Below are positions 14,831-23,796 of a stretch of DNA of 52,667 nucleotides, piece after piece. Numbering within the stretch: the stretch's first letter is position 1; each line of letters starts with the position of its first letter. Both the position numbers and the translations under genes were made by a program. Origin of the DNA: Chthoniobacter flavus (lineage in GTDB: Bacteria; Verrucomicrobiota; Verrucomicrobiia; Chthoniobacterales; Terrimicrobiaceae). The stretch covers positions 1 to 52,667 of the forward strand of contig CAMASH010000017.1 of NCBI GenBank assembly GCA_945860745.1, read 5' to 3'. The notes under the pieces are model-generated. The model did not search any database. It saw nothing but the letters and a program-made list of their open reading frames with translations, and was not told the DNA's origin.

Positions 14831-15763
14831 TCATTCGTCATGCGGCATTCCCAAGACTTCCGCCGCGGTTTTGAAGTGCATCTTGGCCACGGTGGCGAGG
14901 GCCTCGCGTCCGCCTTTCTCCGCGATTTTCCTCGCGGTGTCCTTGACCGTGGCGGAAACGCCCCGCGCCAGGGTGACGCCGAGCCGCTTCCCGGCCGCCT
15001 CCAGCCAGTCGATGAATTTTTCCCGGGCGAGGAGGGAAGCGGCGGCGACGGCGAAGTCCGATTCTGCCTTGGTGCGCTGATCGAGCTGGATGCCGCGGCC
15101 TTTCTCCATGAGGGCGCGTTCGATCAGGCGGGCATCGGCGAATTTGTCGGAGAGGGCGCGGGGGCAATCCGGGCGGATTTCGCAAAGATTCTCGATGATG
15201 CGGGCGTGGCCCCAGGCCAGCAGCCGGTTGAGGTTGCCGATTTTTTGAAAGAGGGGGTTGTAGCGTTCCGGACTGATCACCACCACGCTTTGGGCCGCCC
15301 CGGATTTGCGGATGCCGGCGGCCAGGTCACGGATGCGTTTGTCCGAGGAGATGCGCTTGCTGTCGGTGATGCCGAGTTCCTTGAACTGGTGGGCCAGATC
15401 GCGGTCCACATAAACCCCGGCGACGACCAGCGGACCGAAAAAATCCCCCTTGCCGCTTTCGTCCACCCCGAAGTGCGGTTGGAACATTTCCGGATTGTGC
15501 ACCTCTTCGTAGCCGAGTTTCGCTTCCCCGAGGATTTCGGGTTCGAGCCGGTATTGGACAAACTCCTCCGTGCCCCGGCCCTGGATGACTGCCTTGGGTC
15601 CCTTTTCGTAAACGGCAATGGTCAGTTTGTCCTTCTGGCCGAAAAAGAGCGTGTAGGGGCGCGGCGCAAATTTGTAGCCGTCCTGCTGGAGGATCTGCTT
15701 CAACTTCGCGGCTTGTTCCGCGGTGAGCGGCGTAGTGTAAAGAGTGATGCCTTTTTCCGACAC
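14831..15763 (-). CDS. rnhC: Ribonuclease HIII
   Basis: 310 residues from GTG 15761-15763. The N-terminal TBP-like substrate-binding domain is followed by the RNase H catalytic domain with FGVDESGKGDFFGPLVVAG (Asp and Glu of the active site), ITDSKRIS and KAESDFAVAAASLLARE, which carries further acidic ligands. It hydrolyses RNA in RNA-DNA hybrids and is found in place of, or beside, RNase HI/HII. The longer frame back to 15853 is an extension through mutY and is rejected. The GTG start still overlaps the mutY start by 20 bases, so the two divergent genes share 5' coding sequence. Confidence 0.9.
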   Translation of the reverse strand: MSEKGITLYTTPLTAEQAAKLKQILQQDGYKFAPRPYTLFFGQKDKLTIAVYEKGPKAVIQGRGTEEFVQYRLEPEILGEAKLGYEEVHNPEMFQPHFGVDESGKGDFFGPLVVAGVYVDRDLAHQFKELGITDSKRISSDKRIRDLAAGIRKSGAAQSVVVISPERYNPLFQKIGNLNRLLAWGHARIIENLCEIRPDCPRALSDKFADARLIERALMEKGRGIQLDQRTKAESDFAVAAASLLAREKFIDWLEAAGKRLGVTLARGVSATVKDTARKIAEKGGREALATVAKMHFKTAAEVLGMPHDE

Positions 15764-16763
15764 GAGAACAGTCAGTAAAGCCCACGGTGGTCCGGGCGCG
15801 GAGGAAAAAATTCGGCGGAAATTGGGGCTTTGGTTCAAACGCCACGGACGCATTCTCCCCTGGCGTCAAACCCGCGACCCGTATGCCATCATGGTTTCGG
15901 AGTTCATGCTGCAGCAGACGACGGTGGCGGCGGTGACGCCGTACTTCGCGCGCTGGATGGAAAGGTTTCCGACCGTGGCGGTCCTGGCGGCGGCGGAGGA
16001 GCGGGAGGTCTTTGCGCTCTGGCAGGGATTGGGATATTACAGCCGTGCTCGCAACCTGCACCGTGCGGCCCGGGCCGTGATGGAGCAGCATCAGGGAAAG
16101 ATTCCCCGGAAGGCCGAAACCTTGCGAGACCTGCCGGGTGTGGGCGGATACACGTCCGCCGCGATTGCCGCGTTTGCCTTTGATGCGGTCGAGCCGGTCA
16201 TCGACGCGAACATCGCGAGAGTGCTCGCACGGCTGAAAAACTGGGGTCACCCGATTGATGACGCGCGCGGCACAGGTTTTTTGCAAACAGCCGCAACCGG
16301 GCTTCTGCCGGAGAAGGGCGGGCGGCTGCATAATTCGGCCTTGATGGAGCTTGGGGCGCTGATCTGCACGGCCCGCAATCCCCGTTGTCCGGATTGCCCG
16401 GTGCGGCAAGCGTGTCGGGCCGTGGACCCCGGATCGCTGCCCGTAAAACGCGCGCGGCAGAAAACCGAGGACCTCAGGGAATTCCGGGGCTTCATTTTTC
16501 ACCGTGGAAAACTCTGGCTGGAAGAGTCCGCCGGCCCGCGCTGGAAAGGGTTGTGGCTCTTGCCGGCGGTCCAACCGGAAGGGCGCAAATCCGATCATAT
16601 CGAGATCCATCCGATCACCCGCTTTCGCGTCACGATGGAGCTTTTTTCGGGACCACGGAGAAATCTCCGGCTGACAGGATTTTCGCCGACGGATCTTCCC
16701 CCCATGCCTTCGCCTCATCGGCGCGCAGTTGCAGCGATGCTTAAGAAACGCCATGCTCACTGA
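15744..16763 (+). CDS. mutY: A/G-specific adenine glycosylase
   Basis: 339 residues. The catalytic Glu in VSEFMLQQT (about residue 55), helix-hairpin-helix LPGVGGYTSAAI (about 132), the active-site Asp in VIDANIARV (about 153) and the 4Fe-4S ligands in CTARNPRCPDCPVRQAC (C-x6-C-x2-C-x5-C) are all present. A C-terminal NUDIX-like domain recognises 8-oxoG. It removes adenine paired with 8-oxoguanine. The start lies inside the divergent rnhC gene. It stops directly before the trpB ATG (TGA then ATG), so the two are probably cotranscribed. Confidence 0.93.
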   Translation: MMPFSDTRTVSKAHGGPGAEEKIRRKLGLWFKRHGRILPWRQTRDPYAIMVSEFMLQQTTVAAVTPYFARWMERFPTVAVLAAAEEREVFALWQGLGYYSRARNLHRAARAVMEQHQGKIPRKAETLRDLPGVGGYTSAAIAAFAFDAVEPVIDANIARVLARLKNWGHPIDDARGTGFLQTAATGLLPEKGGRLHNSALMELGALICTARNPRCPDCPVRQACRAVDPGSLPVKRARQKTEDLREFRGFIFHRGKLWLEESAGPRWKGLWLLPAVQPEGRKSDHIEIHPITRFRVTMELFSGPRRNLRLTGFSPTDLPPMPSPHRRAVAAMLKKRHAH

Positions 16764-17972
16764 ATGATGTCTGCTGAAACCACCGCCTCTCTGCCCGACG
16801 CACACGGCCACTTCGGGCCCTACGGCGGGAAATTTGTGCCCGAAACGCTCTTTAGCGCTTTGGAAGAGCTGGAACGCGAATACGCAAGTGCGCGGAAAGA
16901 CCCCGGGTTCCGTCGCGAGTTATCCTCCTTACTGGCTGACTTCTGCGGGCGCGCCACGCCACTCTATTTCGCGGAACGTCTCACCCGGCATCTGGGTGGC
17001 GCGAAGATTTATTTGAAGCGCGAAGACCTGCTTCACACCGGGGCGCATAAAATCAACAATGCCGTCGGCCAGGCCATCCTCTGCCAGCGCATGGGCAAAA
17101 AACGCGTCATCGCGGAAACCGGCGCGGGCCAGCACGGCGTGGCCACGGCGACGGTGGCGGCAAGGTTTGGATTTGAATGCGTCGTGTACATGGGGGCGGT
17201 GGACATGAAGCGGCAGGCCCTCAATGTCGCCCGCATGGAGTTTCTCGGGGCCAAGGTGGTCCCGGTGACGGCGGGGCAGGCGACGCTAAAAGAGGCGGTC
17301 AACGAAGCCATGCGCGACTGGGTGACCAACGTGCGCTCGACCCATTACATTCTCGGCACGGCCTACGGCGCGCATCCTTATCCGATGATGGTGCGTGATT
17401 TTCACCGCGTCATTGGCGACGAAGCGCGGCGGCAGATTTTACAGCGCGAGGAACGCCTGCCCGATTTGCTCATTGCCTGTGTTGGTGGTGGGAGCAATGC
17501 CATCGGACTGTTTTATCCCTTCCTCAAGGACGAGAACGTCAAGATGACCGGCGTGGAAGCCGGAGGCGAGGGGATCAGCAAGGGCAAACACGCCGCGCGT
17601 TTCCAAGGCGGACGCCTGGGGGTGCTGCAAGGGGCGAAAACGTGGCTCCTGGCGGACGAGGATGGGCAGATCGAAGCGACCCATTCGGTTTCCGCGGGCC
17701 TCGATTACGCCGCAGTGGGTCCCGAGCATTGCTATCTGCGGGACTTGGGGCGGGTGCAGTATGATTACGCGACCGACGCGCAGGCGCTGGCCGCCTTTCG
17801 CACTCTGTCCGAAATCGAGGGAATCATCCCCGCGCTGGAGTCCGCCCACGCTGTTGCGCAGGCCATCAAGGTCGCGCCGGCCATGGGTAGCGACGAGATC
17901 ATCATCGTGAACCTCTCCGGGCGCGGCGACAAGGACGTGGCCCAGGCGGCCGAGATGCTGCTGAACAAATAG
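16764..17972 (+). CDS. trpB: Tryptophan synthase beta chain
   Basis: 402 residues, normal for TrpB1. [14 protein letters not shown] opens the protein; the PLP lysine lies in [13 protein letters not shown] (about residue 92), the catalytic Glu in AETGAGQHG (about 114), and [10 protein letters not shown] (about 238) binds the phosphate of PLP. It joins indole and serine to tryptophan. No trpA is adjacent in this window; the gene follows mutY without a gap. It converges with a minus-strand gene 4 bp away. Confidence 0.97.
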   Translation: MMSAETTASLPDAHGHFGPYGGKFVPETLFSALEELEREYASARKDPGFRRELSSLLADFCGRATPLYFAERLTRHLGGAKIYLKREDLLHTGAHKINNAVGQAILCQRMGKKRVIAETGAGQHGVATATVAARFGFECVVYMGAVDMKRQALNVARMEFLGAKVVPVTAGQATLKEAVNEAMRDWVTNVRSTHYILGTAYGAHPYPMMVRDFHRVIGDEARRQILQREERLPDLLIACVGGGSNAIGLFYPFLKDENVKMTGVEAGGEGISKGKHAARFQGGRLGVLQGAKTWLLADEDGQIEATHSVSAGLDYAAVGPEHCYLRDLGRVQYDYATDAQALAAFRTLSEIEGIIPALESAHAVAQAIKVAPAMGSDEIIIVNLSGRGDKDVAQAAEMLLNK

Positions 17973-17976
17973 CCGG

Positions 17977-18369
17977 TCAGTTCGCGTGTTTCTCTTCCTT
18001 CAAAAGCTCCGGCGGGATGGTGGTGTCCACGATCACCTTGCAGAGAGTGCCCGGGGCGATGCCTTTGGCCGCCGGGACGAGGCGCAAAGAAAATGACGCC
18101 GGCTGACCGGGCCGCGCGTCCGAGTTGACTCTGGCGGTGAGCTTTCTCCCGTCCAGGGAAATGGTGGCCTTCATCCCTTTGCGGATAATCGGCTTGGCGT
18201 CCTCACGGAATTCCGCGACGACGTTTTGTTCATCAATGAGACGAGCCTGGATCGAGGCGGGATGCCGGGCGTTGTAATGGACCCGGGTGCCCCAGGCGGC
18301 GAGGCTGGCCACTAGGGCGATGGTGATGACAATGATCTGCCCGCTGCGATTTTTTTTGAAACCAAGCAT
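17977..18369 (-). CDS. Single-pass membrane protein with a small periplasmic domain
   Basis: 130 residues from ATG 18367-18369. A membrane anchor at residues 11-27 (QIIVITIALVASLAAWG) is followed by a domain with VVAEFREDAKPIIRKGMKATI and PGTLCKVIVDTTIP that looks like the beta-barrel segment of membrane fusion (HlyD/RND adaptor) proteins. The usual coiled coil and lipoyl parts are missing. It comes 58 bp after the glycosyltransferase operon and may be its last gene, perhaps helping export; this is a guess. A longer open frame upstream is rejected as shadow. Confidence 0.6.
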   Translation of the reverse strand: MLGFKKNRSGQIIVITIALVASLAAWGTRVHYNARHPASIQARLIDEQNVVAEFREDAKPIIRKGMKATISLDGRKLTARVNSDARPGQPASFSLRLVPAAKGIAPGTLCKVIVDTTIPPELLKEEKHAN

Positions 18370-18427
18370 AAAATCGAAGTCACCGTACCCGCCCCGGGAT
18401 CGAAGGGAAGGAAAAGACGGATAGCCG

Positions 18428-19717
18428 CTAATGATCCGATGAAGCGGGCTGGTTTCTGGTGGTGAGGTAATGAAGAATTCCCCGCAGGCAGCCGCGAATT
18501 TCACGGCCCAGCGTGCCGCGTTCGCCGCCCTGCAATTTTCCCGTGAGCATGCCCCAGTAGTATCGCGGCAGGGAGAGAAAAAGCCGGCGCAAATTTCCGA
18601 CGTGGCGGAACTTTTCATATTGGAAGAGCAAGGCGGCGACATGACCGCACATGTATTCCTCCATCTGACCACGGAAGCTTTCGTGGTCGGACCGGTGAAA
18701 GTGCCAGACGACGGCGCGCGGATCGTAGCGAATGTTCAATCCGGCGTTGAGCATCCGATACCAATACTCCGAGTCCTCACTGCAGCCCGCCGCCCCAGCC
18801 CCGAGGCGTTCGTCGAAGCCTCCCAGTTTCCCAAAGACATCCCGCCGGAAGGCCATGTTGGCCCCGGCTCCGGCCCGCCAGACCGGAAGGCCGAGGTCCT
18901 TCATCTCGGAAAAAAACCGGACATCAAAAGTCAACGGGCGAAACCCCCGGTTGAATCCGCCAAAGTCGCGTTCAAAATGCACCTGCGAATGAGTTTCGAG
19001 CGATCCAGCCAGAACCAATCCCGTCATGGCGGAGATCGCCGGATCGGAAAAAACCGCCCGCACCGCCCCGATCCATTCCGGGTGAGCGATGGTGTCATCA
19101 TCCGTCCAGGCAAGGATATCGCCCCTGGCCTGACGGATGCCGGTGTTGCGCGCGCGGCTCAGTCCCGGCCTGGCCTCAGCCAGACCGATCACGCCGGGAA
19201 ATTCCGCCGCCACCGCGCGCGTGCGGACATCTGCGGGATCGTTGTCCACGACAAGAATTTCCGTCGCCGGGGGATCGAGCTGCACGAGGCTGGCCAGACA
19301 TTTTCGCAAGTCCTCGGGCCGGCCGCGGGTGCAGACAATGACTGAGACCGTGGCTTCCGGCAAAGGACTGCGGGTGGAAATGCCGTCCAGTTGGAGGAGT
19401 GGCTTTTGCAGGTTCGCGAGGGAGGCATAGTCGGCCGTCCGGTCCCGTGCGGGGTTCTCGCCGCGCACGGGCAGGGGAGCGCGAAAACCGTGATCAAACA
19501 ACCGGTCACCAACCGCCGGGGCCACGGCGCGTGCGGCTTCCCTCGCGAGTTCAGCCGGCCGCAGCGGCAGGATCTCGCGAGGCAACCAAAGTTGACCGAG
19601 CGGCAGGGATTTTCGCCAAATTTGAAGATATCGGCCGGCGGCATCTTCCGGGGCGGAAAGTTCCGGCAGCACCTGGTTGAGGTCGAGGCTTTGCACGATC
19701 CAGCGTTCGGCCTTCAT
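18428..19717 (-). CDS. GT2-family glycosyltransferase
   Basis: 429 residues from ATG 19715-19717, overlapping the previous stop (ATGA). A family-specific N-terminal part of about 130 residues precedes a GT-A fold: VSVIVCTRGRPEDLRKCLAS, ILVVDNDPAD, the DxD-like motif in WTDDDTIAHPEW, then GAGANMAFRR and a C-terminal HFHRSDHESFRGQM. A nucleotide-sugar dependent transferase, probably cytoplasmic or membrane-associated. It belongs to the four-gene surface glycan operon 18428-23742. Sugar and acceptor cannot be inferred. Confidence 0.85.
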   Translation of the reverse strand: MKAERWIVQSLDLNQVLPELSAPEDAAGRYLQIWRKSLPLGQLWLPREILPLRPAELAREAARAVAPAVGDRLFDHGFRAPLPVRGENPARDRTADYASLANLQKPLLQLDGISTRSPLPEATVSVIVCTRGRPEDLRKCLASLVQLDPPATEILVVDNDPADVRTRAVAAEFPGVIGLAEARPGLSRARNTGIRQARGDILAWTDDDTIAHPEWIGAVRAVFSDPAISAMTGLVLAGSLETHSQVHFERDFGGFNRGFRPLTFDVRFFSEMKDLGLPVWRAGAGANMAFRRDVFGKLGGFDERLGAGAAGCSEDSEYWYRMLNAGLNIRYDPRAVVWHFHRSDHESFRGQMEEYMCGHVAALLFQYEKFRHVGNLRRLFLSLPRYYWGMLTGKLQGGERGTLGREIRGCLRGILHYLTTRNQPASSDH

Positions 19718-20841
19718 GGGTCGGGAAGGGCTCTCTTGATCCGGGCAATCCGCCGCTGGGAGCGTCCGTATTCTCCGCACAAACCGACCACGCCACCCCA
19801 AAGTTCCGCCAGAAGCATGTCTGCCGGGAGGGGATGCCGGCCACGGAGGCATTCTTTGAGTTGATGCAGTTGATGGCGGAACCACCAGCGCACCAGTTTG
19901 AGAAACAAATCGCGCTGGAGACTCTCCGGGCGCAGATGTTTTCCCGCATAGGCCATGAGACCGAGACCCCAAGTGTAATACTGCTGGCGCAGGGCGGGCA
20001 GGTCTTTTCGATCTTCGTGAAAAACCAGGAAGCGCGGTTCGTAAGCGAGAAGGAATCCGCCCTTGATGATGCGGAAAAAGATATCGAGATCGCCGCCTCC
20101 GGGCAGGGGCCGTCCCGTGTCGAGGGCTTCGTCGAAACCCCCGAGTTGTTGGAGGATATCGCGCCGGAACGCCATGTTGGCCCCAGTGCCAAAAATACCC
20201 GCGCCGGCGGGGTGAAGGGCGTTGCCCGGAAGAGTGTCGCGGTAGCGTTGCCGGGTGAAGCCGCGGCGAAATCCTCCCCGTTTGGTAAAAAGAATTTGCG
20301 CGGACGTGGCCAGTTCGAGCGGCAGCACGAGCCCGGTGACGGCGGATGCGTCGGGATTCTCGGCGAGGGCTTCCCGCAGACCTTGATACCATCCCGCGTC
20401 CACCACCACGTCGTCATCAAGATAGGCGATCCAATCCCCTTTTGCCTCCTGCCAGGCGCGATTGCGCGCGAAATCGAGCCCGGCCCGTGGTTCCCGCACA
20501 TAGCGAATTTCCGGCCATTGGCGGATGAGCGTGGCGGTGGAATCGTCCGGAGGCGCGTTATCCACCACGAGGATGGCGAAAGGACCACGGCAGGCCCGCA
20601 AGGACTCGAGACAGCGGGCCAGGGAATCCGCGCGGTGACGGGTGCAGATGGCGACCGTGAGTGAGCAAGCTGGCGCGGGCGTGTCAGCGGGTCGCAACTC
20701 GTCGCTGATGGCCTCGGCGACAAGAGCCGGGCCAATTTCTCCGGCGATCCATTCGCCCAGAATTTCCGGAGTGAGGTTTCCTTTGGCCTCGCGCACAAGA
20801 AATCCGACCGGCACGGCATGGCGGCGCACCAGCAGCGCCAA
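19714..20841 (-). CDS. GT2-family glycosyltransferase (true start may lie upstream)
   Basis: 375 residues from TTG 20841. Core motifs: LTVAICTRHRADSLARCLES, ILVVDNAPPD, YLDDDVVVDAGWY with the metal-binding acidic cluster, and GTGANMAFRRDILQQLGGFD. The two glycosyltransferases of this tandem are alike. Upstream of the TTG the same frame continues as IDAIECTRPLPAITLADEET back to a stop near 20920, and that segment looks like a genuine N-terminus of this family. No ATG, GTG or TTG lies there: candidates are ATT 20904 or CTG 20916, the latter 9 bases after GGAGG within the ABC transporter gene. The 3' end overlaps the next gene by 4 bases. Confidence 0.8.
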   Translation of the reverse strand: MALLVRRHAVPVGFLVREAKGNLTPEILGEWIAGEIGPALVAEAISDELRPADTPAPACSLTVAICTRHRADSLARCLESLRACRGPFAILVVDNAPPDDSTATLIRQWPEIRYVREPRAGLDFARNRAWQEAKGDWIAYLDDDVVVDAGWYQGLREALAENPDASAVTGLVLPLELATSAQILFTKRGGFRRGFTRQRYRDTLPGNALHPAGAGIFGTGANMAFRRDILQQLGGFDEALDTGRPLPGGGDLDIFFRIIKGGFLLAYEPRFLVFHEDRKDLPALRQQYYTWGLGLMAYAGKHLRPESLQRDLFLKLVRWWFRHQLHQLKECLRGRHPLPADMLLAELWGGVVGLCGEYGRSQRRIARIKRALPDP

Positions 20842-20899
20842 CCCGGTTTCTTCATCGGCCAGCGTGATGGCGGGAAGCGGACGCGTACACTCAATAGCG

Positions 20900-22735
20900 T
20901 CAATTTTGTACGGCAGGGTCCGTCACCTCCATTCGGGATCGATAGTGCAGGGCGCACAGTCGGGCGTAAGGGCCGTCTTGTTTGGCCAGGTCGTCCGGGC
21001 GGCCGCTTTCCACCACCCGGCCGGCTTCCAGCACGATGACCTGGTTGGCCTTTTCGATGGTGGTGAGACGGTGGGCAATGATGAGCACGGTGCGATCGTG
21101 AGCAAACGCCTCCAGGGCGTCGTGCACGAGTTGCTCGGAAACCAGATCGAGCGCGTTGGTGGCTTCATCGAGAATCAAAAGCTCCGGATCGCGAACCAGC
21201 GCGCGGGCCAGGGCGATGCGTTGTTTTTGCCCGCCGGAAAGCCGCAACCCCCGGTCGCCGAGTTGGGTGTCGAAACCCTGGGGGAGTGTGGTGATAAAAT
21301 CCAGGGCATGGGACTTTCGGGCGGCCTCGGTGACCTCCGCGCGGGTCGCGTCCGGTTTTCCATAGGCGATGTTTTCCGCCACCGTCGCGCTGAAGAGATG
21401 AACGTCCTGGCTGACCACCGCGACCCGGCCGCGCCACCAGGCGAGGTCAAGGTCCTTCAGGTCGTGATTCCCCACCGTGATCCTTCCGGCGGTGGGATCG
21501 TAGAGCCGGCAGACGAGGCTGGCCACGCTGGATTTTCCCGCTCCAGAGGCTCCGACCAGCGCGGTGGTTCGGCCGGCGGGGAGGGAAAAGCTGACCCGGT
21601 CCAAGGCCGGCCCGGGTTTGCTTTCGTAAGCGAGCGAAATGTTATCGAGACAGATTCCCGGCGCAATGGCTTCGAGCTTCACCGTGCCGCTCGTGATGTA
21701 GGGTTTGTTTTTCCGGCTGAGCAAAGCGGCGACTTCCTCGACCGAGGCGGAAAGTCCCTCCAGCGAAACCCTCTGACCCTCGAGCGACTTCACCCGGGCC
21801 TGCAAACGATAGAGAACGACCAGAAAGGCCAGCAGGCCGCCCAGATCTCCCGACTGCCCCATGGCATGGACGAGAATGATGACGAGGAAGATGGCCGTGA
21901 GCAGTTCCGAAACCGGCTGAACCAGGCTGGAGATGCGATCCACGCGGAAAAATGTCCGTCGCACGGCGAGGGAAGCGTTGTCGAAGCGTTTCTGCTCCCA
22001 GTTTTCGTTGCCGAAGAGACGGACAATGCGCAGGCCGTTGAGGACCTCCAGCATGCGGTGGGCGAAGGCGCTGTTGGCCTCGACCGCCTCCCGACCCAGA
22101 CTTCGCACCCGTGCGGTCAGGACGCGGATGATGAGTGAGACTGTGACAAAAAAGACCAGCGAAAGCAGGGCCAGTTGCCAGGACAGGATCATCAGCAGGA
22201 GGCCGAAAATTGCGACCATGCAGAGAGTGATCCCCATGTCGGCGAGGAGCGAAAGCGCGGTGGCCATGCGCCAGGTTTCCGTGCCAAGCGTGTTGAGCAA
22301 ACGCCCGGGATCCTGGCCATCCAGGTAGGACTGACTGAGGTCGAGCACCTGGCGGAGGATGGCGGAACGCAGGCGGTGACCGATGCCGGTGTTCAGCCAA
22401 TTGAAGTACAGTCCATAGCCGTAGCAGAGGAGGTTTTTCAACGCCACGCCGGCCACCATGCAGCCTGCGGTGAAAGCGATGCGGCGCTCGGGAGGAAACG
22501 CATCAAACAGTGAACCCAGCCACGATATAAGCCCCGATGACGCCAAGGTGGTGTCGCCGGAAATCAGGGGAACGATAAGGGTGATCGAAAATCCCTCGGA
22601 AATTGCCGCCAGCAGTCCCATGCCGACCAGCGCAGGCAGAGTCCACCAGCGCAAGCCGAGTAAGGGATACAAAAGCCGGAGGGAATGAAGGATGGCTCTC
22701 ACTCGATTTTTGTTCCGTGTTTGATCGTTCCCCAT
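20900..22735 (-). CDS. ABC exporter, fused membrane and ATPase domains
   Basis: 611 residues from ATG 22735, with GGAAG 7 bases upstream; an alternative GTG at 22702 makes a GTGA overlap with the previous gene and would give 600 residues. Six membrane helices within residues 25-320, then the nucleotide-binding domain: Walker A GASGAGKSS, Q-loop VVSQDVHLFSA, signature LSGGQKQR, Walker B LLILDEATNALD, switch IIAHRLTT. MsbA/lipid A exporter-like architecture. Placed between glycosyltransferase genes, it likely flips a lipid-linked glycan or exports a polysaccharide. The specific substrate is unknown. Confidence 0.9.
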   Translation of the reverse strand: MGNDQTRNKNRVRAILHSLRLLYPLLGLRWWTLPALVGMGLLAAISEGFSITLIVPLISGDTTLASSGLISWLGSLFDAFPPERRIAFTAGCMVAGVALKNLLCYGYGLYFNWLNTGIGHRLRSAILRQVLDLSQSYLDGQDPGRLLNTLGTETWRMATALSLLADMGITLCMVAIFGLLLMILSWQLALLSLVFFVTVSLIIRVLTARVRSLGREAVEANSAFAHRMLEVLNGLRIVRLFGNENWEQKRFDNASLAVRRTFFRVDRISSLVQPVSELLTAIFLVIILVHAMGQSGDLGGLLAFLVVLYRLQARVKSLEGQRVSLEGLSASVEEVAALLSRKNKPYITSGTVKLEAIAPGICLDNISLAYESKPGPALDRVSFSLPAGRTTALVGASGAGKSSVASLVCRLYDPTAGRITVGNHDLKDLDLAWWRGRVAVVSQDVHLFSATVAENIAYGKPDATRAEVTEAARKSHALDFITTLPQGFDTQLGDRGLRLSGGQKQRIALARALVRDPELLILDEATNALDLVSEQLVHDALEAFAHDRTVLIIAHRLTTIEKANQVIVLEAGRVVESGRPDDLAKQDGPYARLCALHYRSRMEVTDPAVQN

Positions 22736-23742
22736 CGCCGCGCTTCCAGAATTTGCGCGGGAATCCAGAGGACCTGGCGCGGCGTCCATCCGGTCTGGGG
22801 ACGGCGGGTGCGACGGAGAATTTCCCGCCCCGTGAGCATCCGCAGCAGGCCGACGATAAAGACGCGGTAAATGGTGGGGCAAAGGATCATTGTCGCATCC
22901 GCGGCCAGGAGGTGCCGGATCATGCGGAAACACTCCGGATAATTTCCCGCCGTATAAGCGGTGTTGAGCAGATACATGAAAAAGTGCCCCGAAGACCATC
23001 GATAGAGACGGGGCGGAACTTCCGGGTGCCGGTGGCGCAGACCGGACATGGCAAATTGGTAAGAGCTGGCCATGCCGGAAAAATTCGAGGACATGGTGCC
23101 GGCGATTTGCCGGTAGGCCACGAGAAACTCCGGCACGGCCGCGACCGAATACTTCGCCGCCAGCCGGAGGCTGAGATCCCAGTCCTCGCATCCCTGGACC
23201 CCCCCTTGATCCGCCCGCGTCAAGTAGCCGCCCACCTCGCGCAGGGCCGAGGCCCGGAAGAGGGGAACGCTGGCGTTGCCGATGATGTTGCGATAGATCA
23301 GCGCCTCAAAGATCTCGCCCTCCACCGGCCAATGGACAATCGGCTCGGTGACCTTTCCCTCCCGGTCTACGGAATTCGACCAGCAATAGGCAAAGCCCCA
23401 GCGCTCACCGCGTGCGACCAGCACGGCTGTCTGTTTTTCCAGTTTTTCCGGGTTCCAGAAATCATCGGCATCGAGCGGGGCGATAAACTCGCCGCGGGCT
23501 TCTGCCATTCCGCGGTTGCGGGCCGCGCCGACACCGGCGTTATCCTGCCGGAAAACGCGGATGCGGGAATCGCGTCGGGCATAAGCCCTGGCCAACTGCG
23601 GGGTTTCGTCCGTGGAACCGTCGTCCACGATGATGACCTCGATGTTGCGGTAGGTTTGGGCGAGGACCGATTCGATGGCTTGGGGAAAATGCCGTTCTGC
23701 ATTAAAGGCAGGTATGACGACGGAGACCAACGGCAACGACAT
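22699..23742 (-). CDS. GT2-family glycosyltransferase, first gene of the surface-glycan operon
   Basis: 347 residues. Classical GT2 start LVSVVIPAFNAERHFPQAIE, VIIVDDGSTDET (nucleotide binding), the DxD region APLDADDFWNPEKLE, and GCEDWDLSLRLA, which holds the ED of the catalytic base motif. A C-terminal helical region with some hydrophobic character follows. It opens the minus-strand operon that continues with the ABC exporter and two further glycosyltransferases. A promoter should lie in 23743-23796; no clear motif is visible. Confidence 0.88.
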   Translation of the reverse strand: MSLPLVSVVIPAFNAERHFPQAIESVLAQTYRNIEVIIVDDGSTDETPQLARAYARRDSRIRVFRQDNAGVGAARNRGMAEARGEFIAPLDADDFWNPEKLEKQTAVLVARGERWGFAYCWSNSVDREGKVTEPIVHWPVEGEIFEALIYRNIIGNASVPLFRASALREVGGYLTRADQGGVQGCEDWDLSLRLAAKYSVAAVPEFLVAYRQIAGTMSSNFSGMASSYQFAMSGLRHRHPEVPPRLYRWSSGHFFMYLLNTAYTAGNYPECFRMIRHLLAADATMILCPTIYRVFIVGLLRMLTGREILRRTRRPQTGWTPRQVLWIPAQILEARRWGTIKHGTKIE

Positions 23743-23796
23743 GTGGGGCGAACCTAAGGGAGAGAAATTACTGGTGCAAGGGCCGCTATTCCGGCG

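Noticed and set aside
14225-15778. 517-codon plus-strand frame
   Set aside because: Antisense to the DUF5069-like gene and rnhC, which have family motifs.
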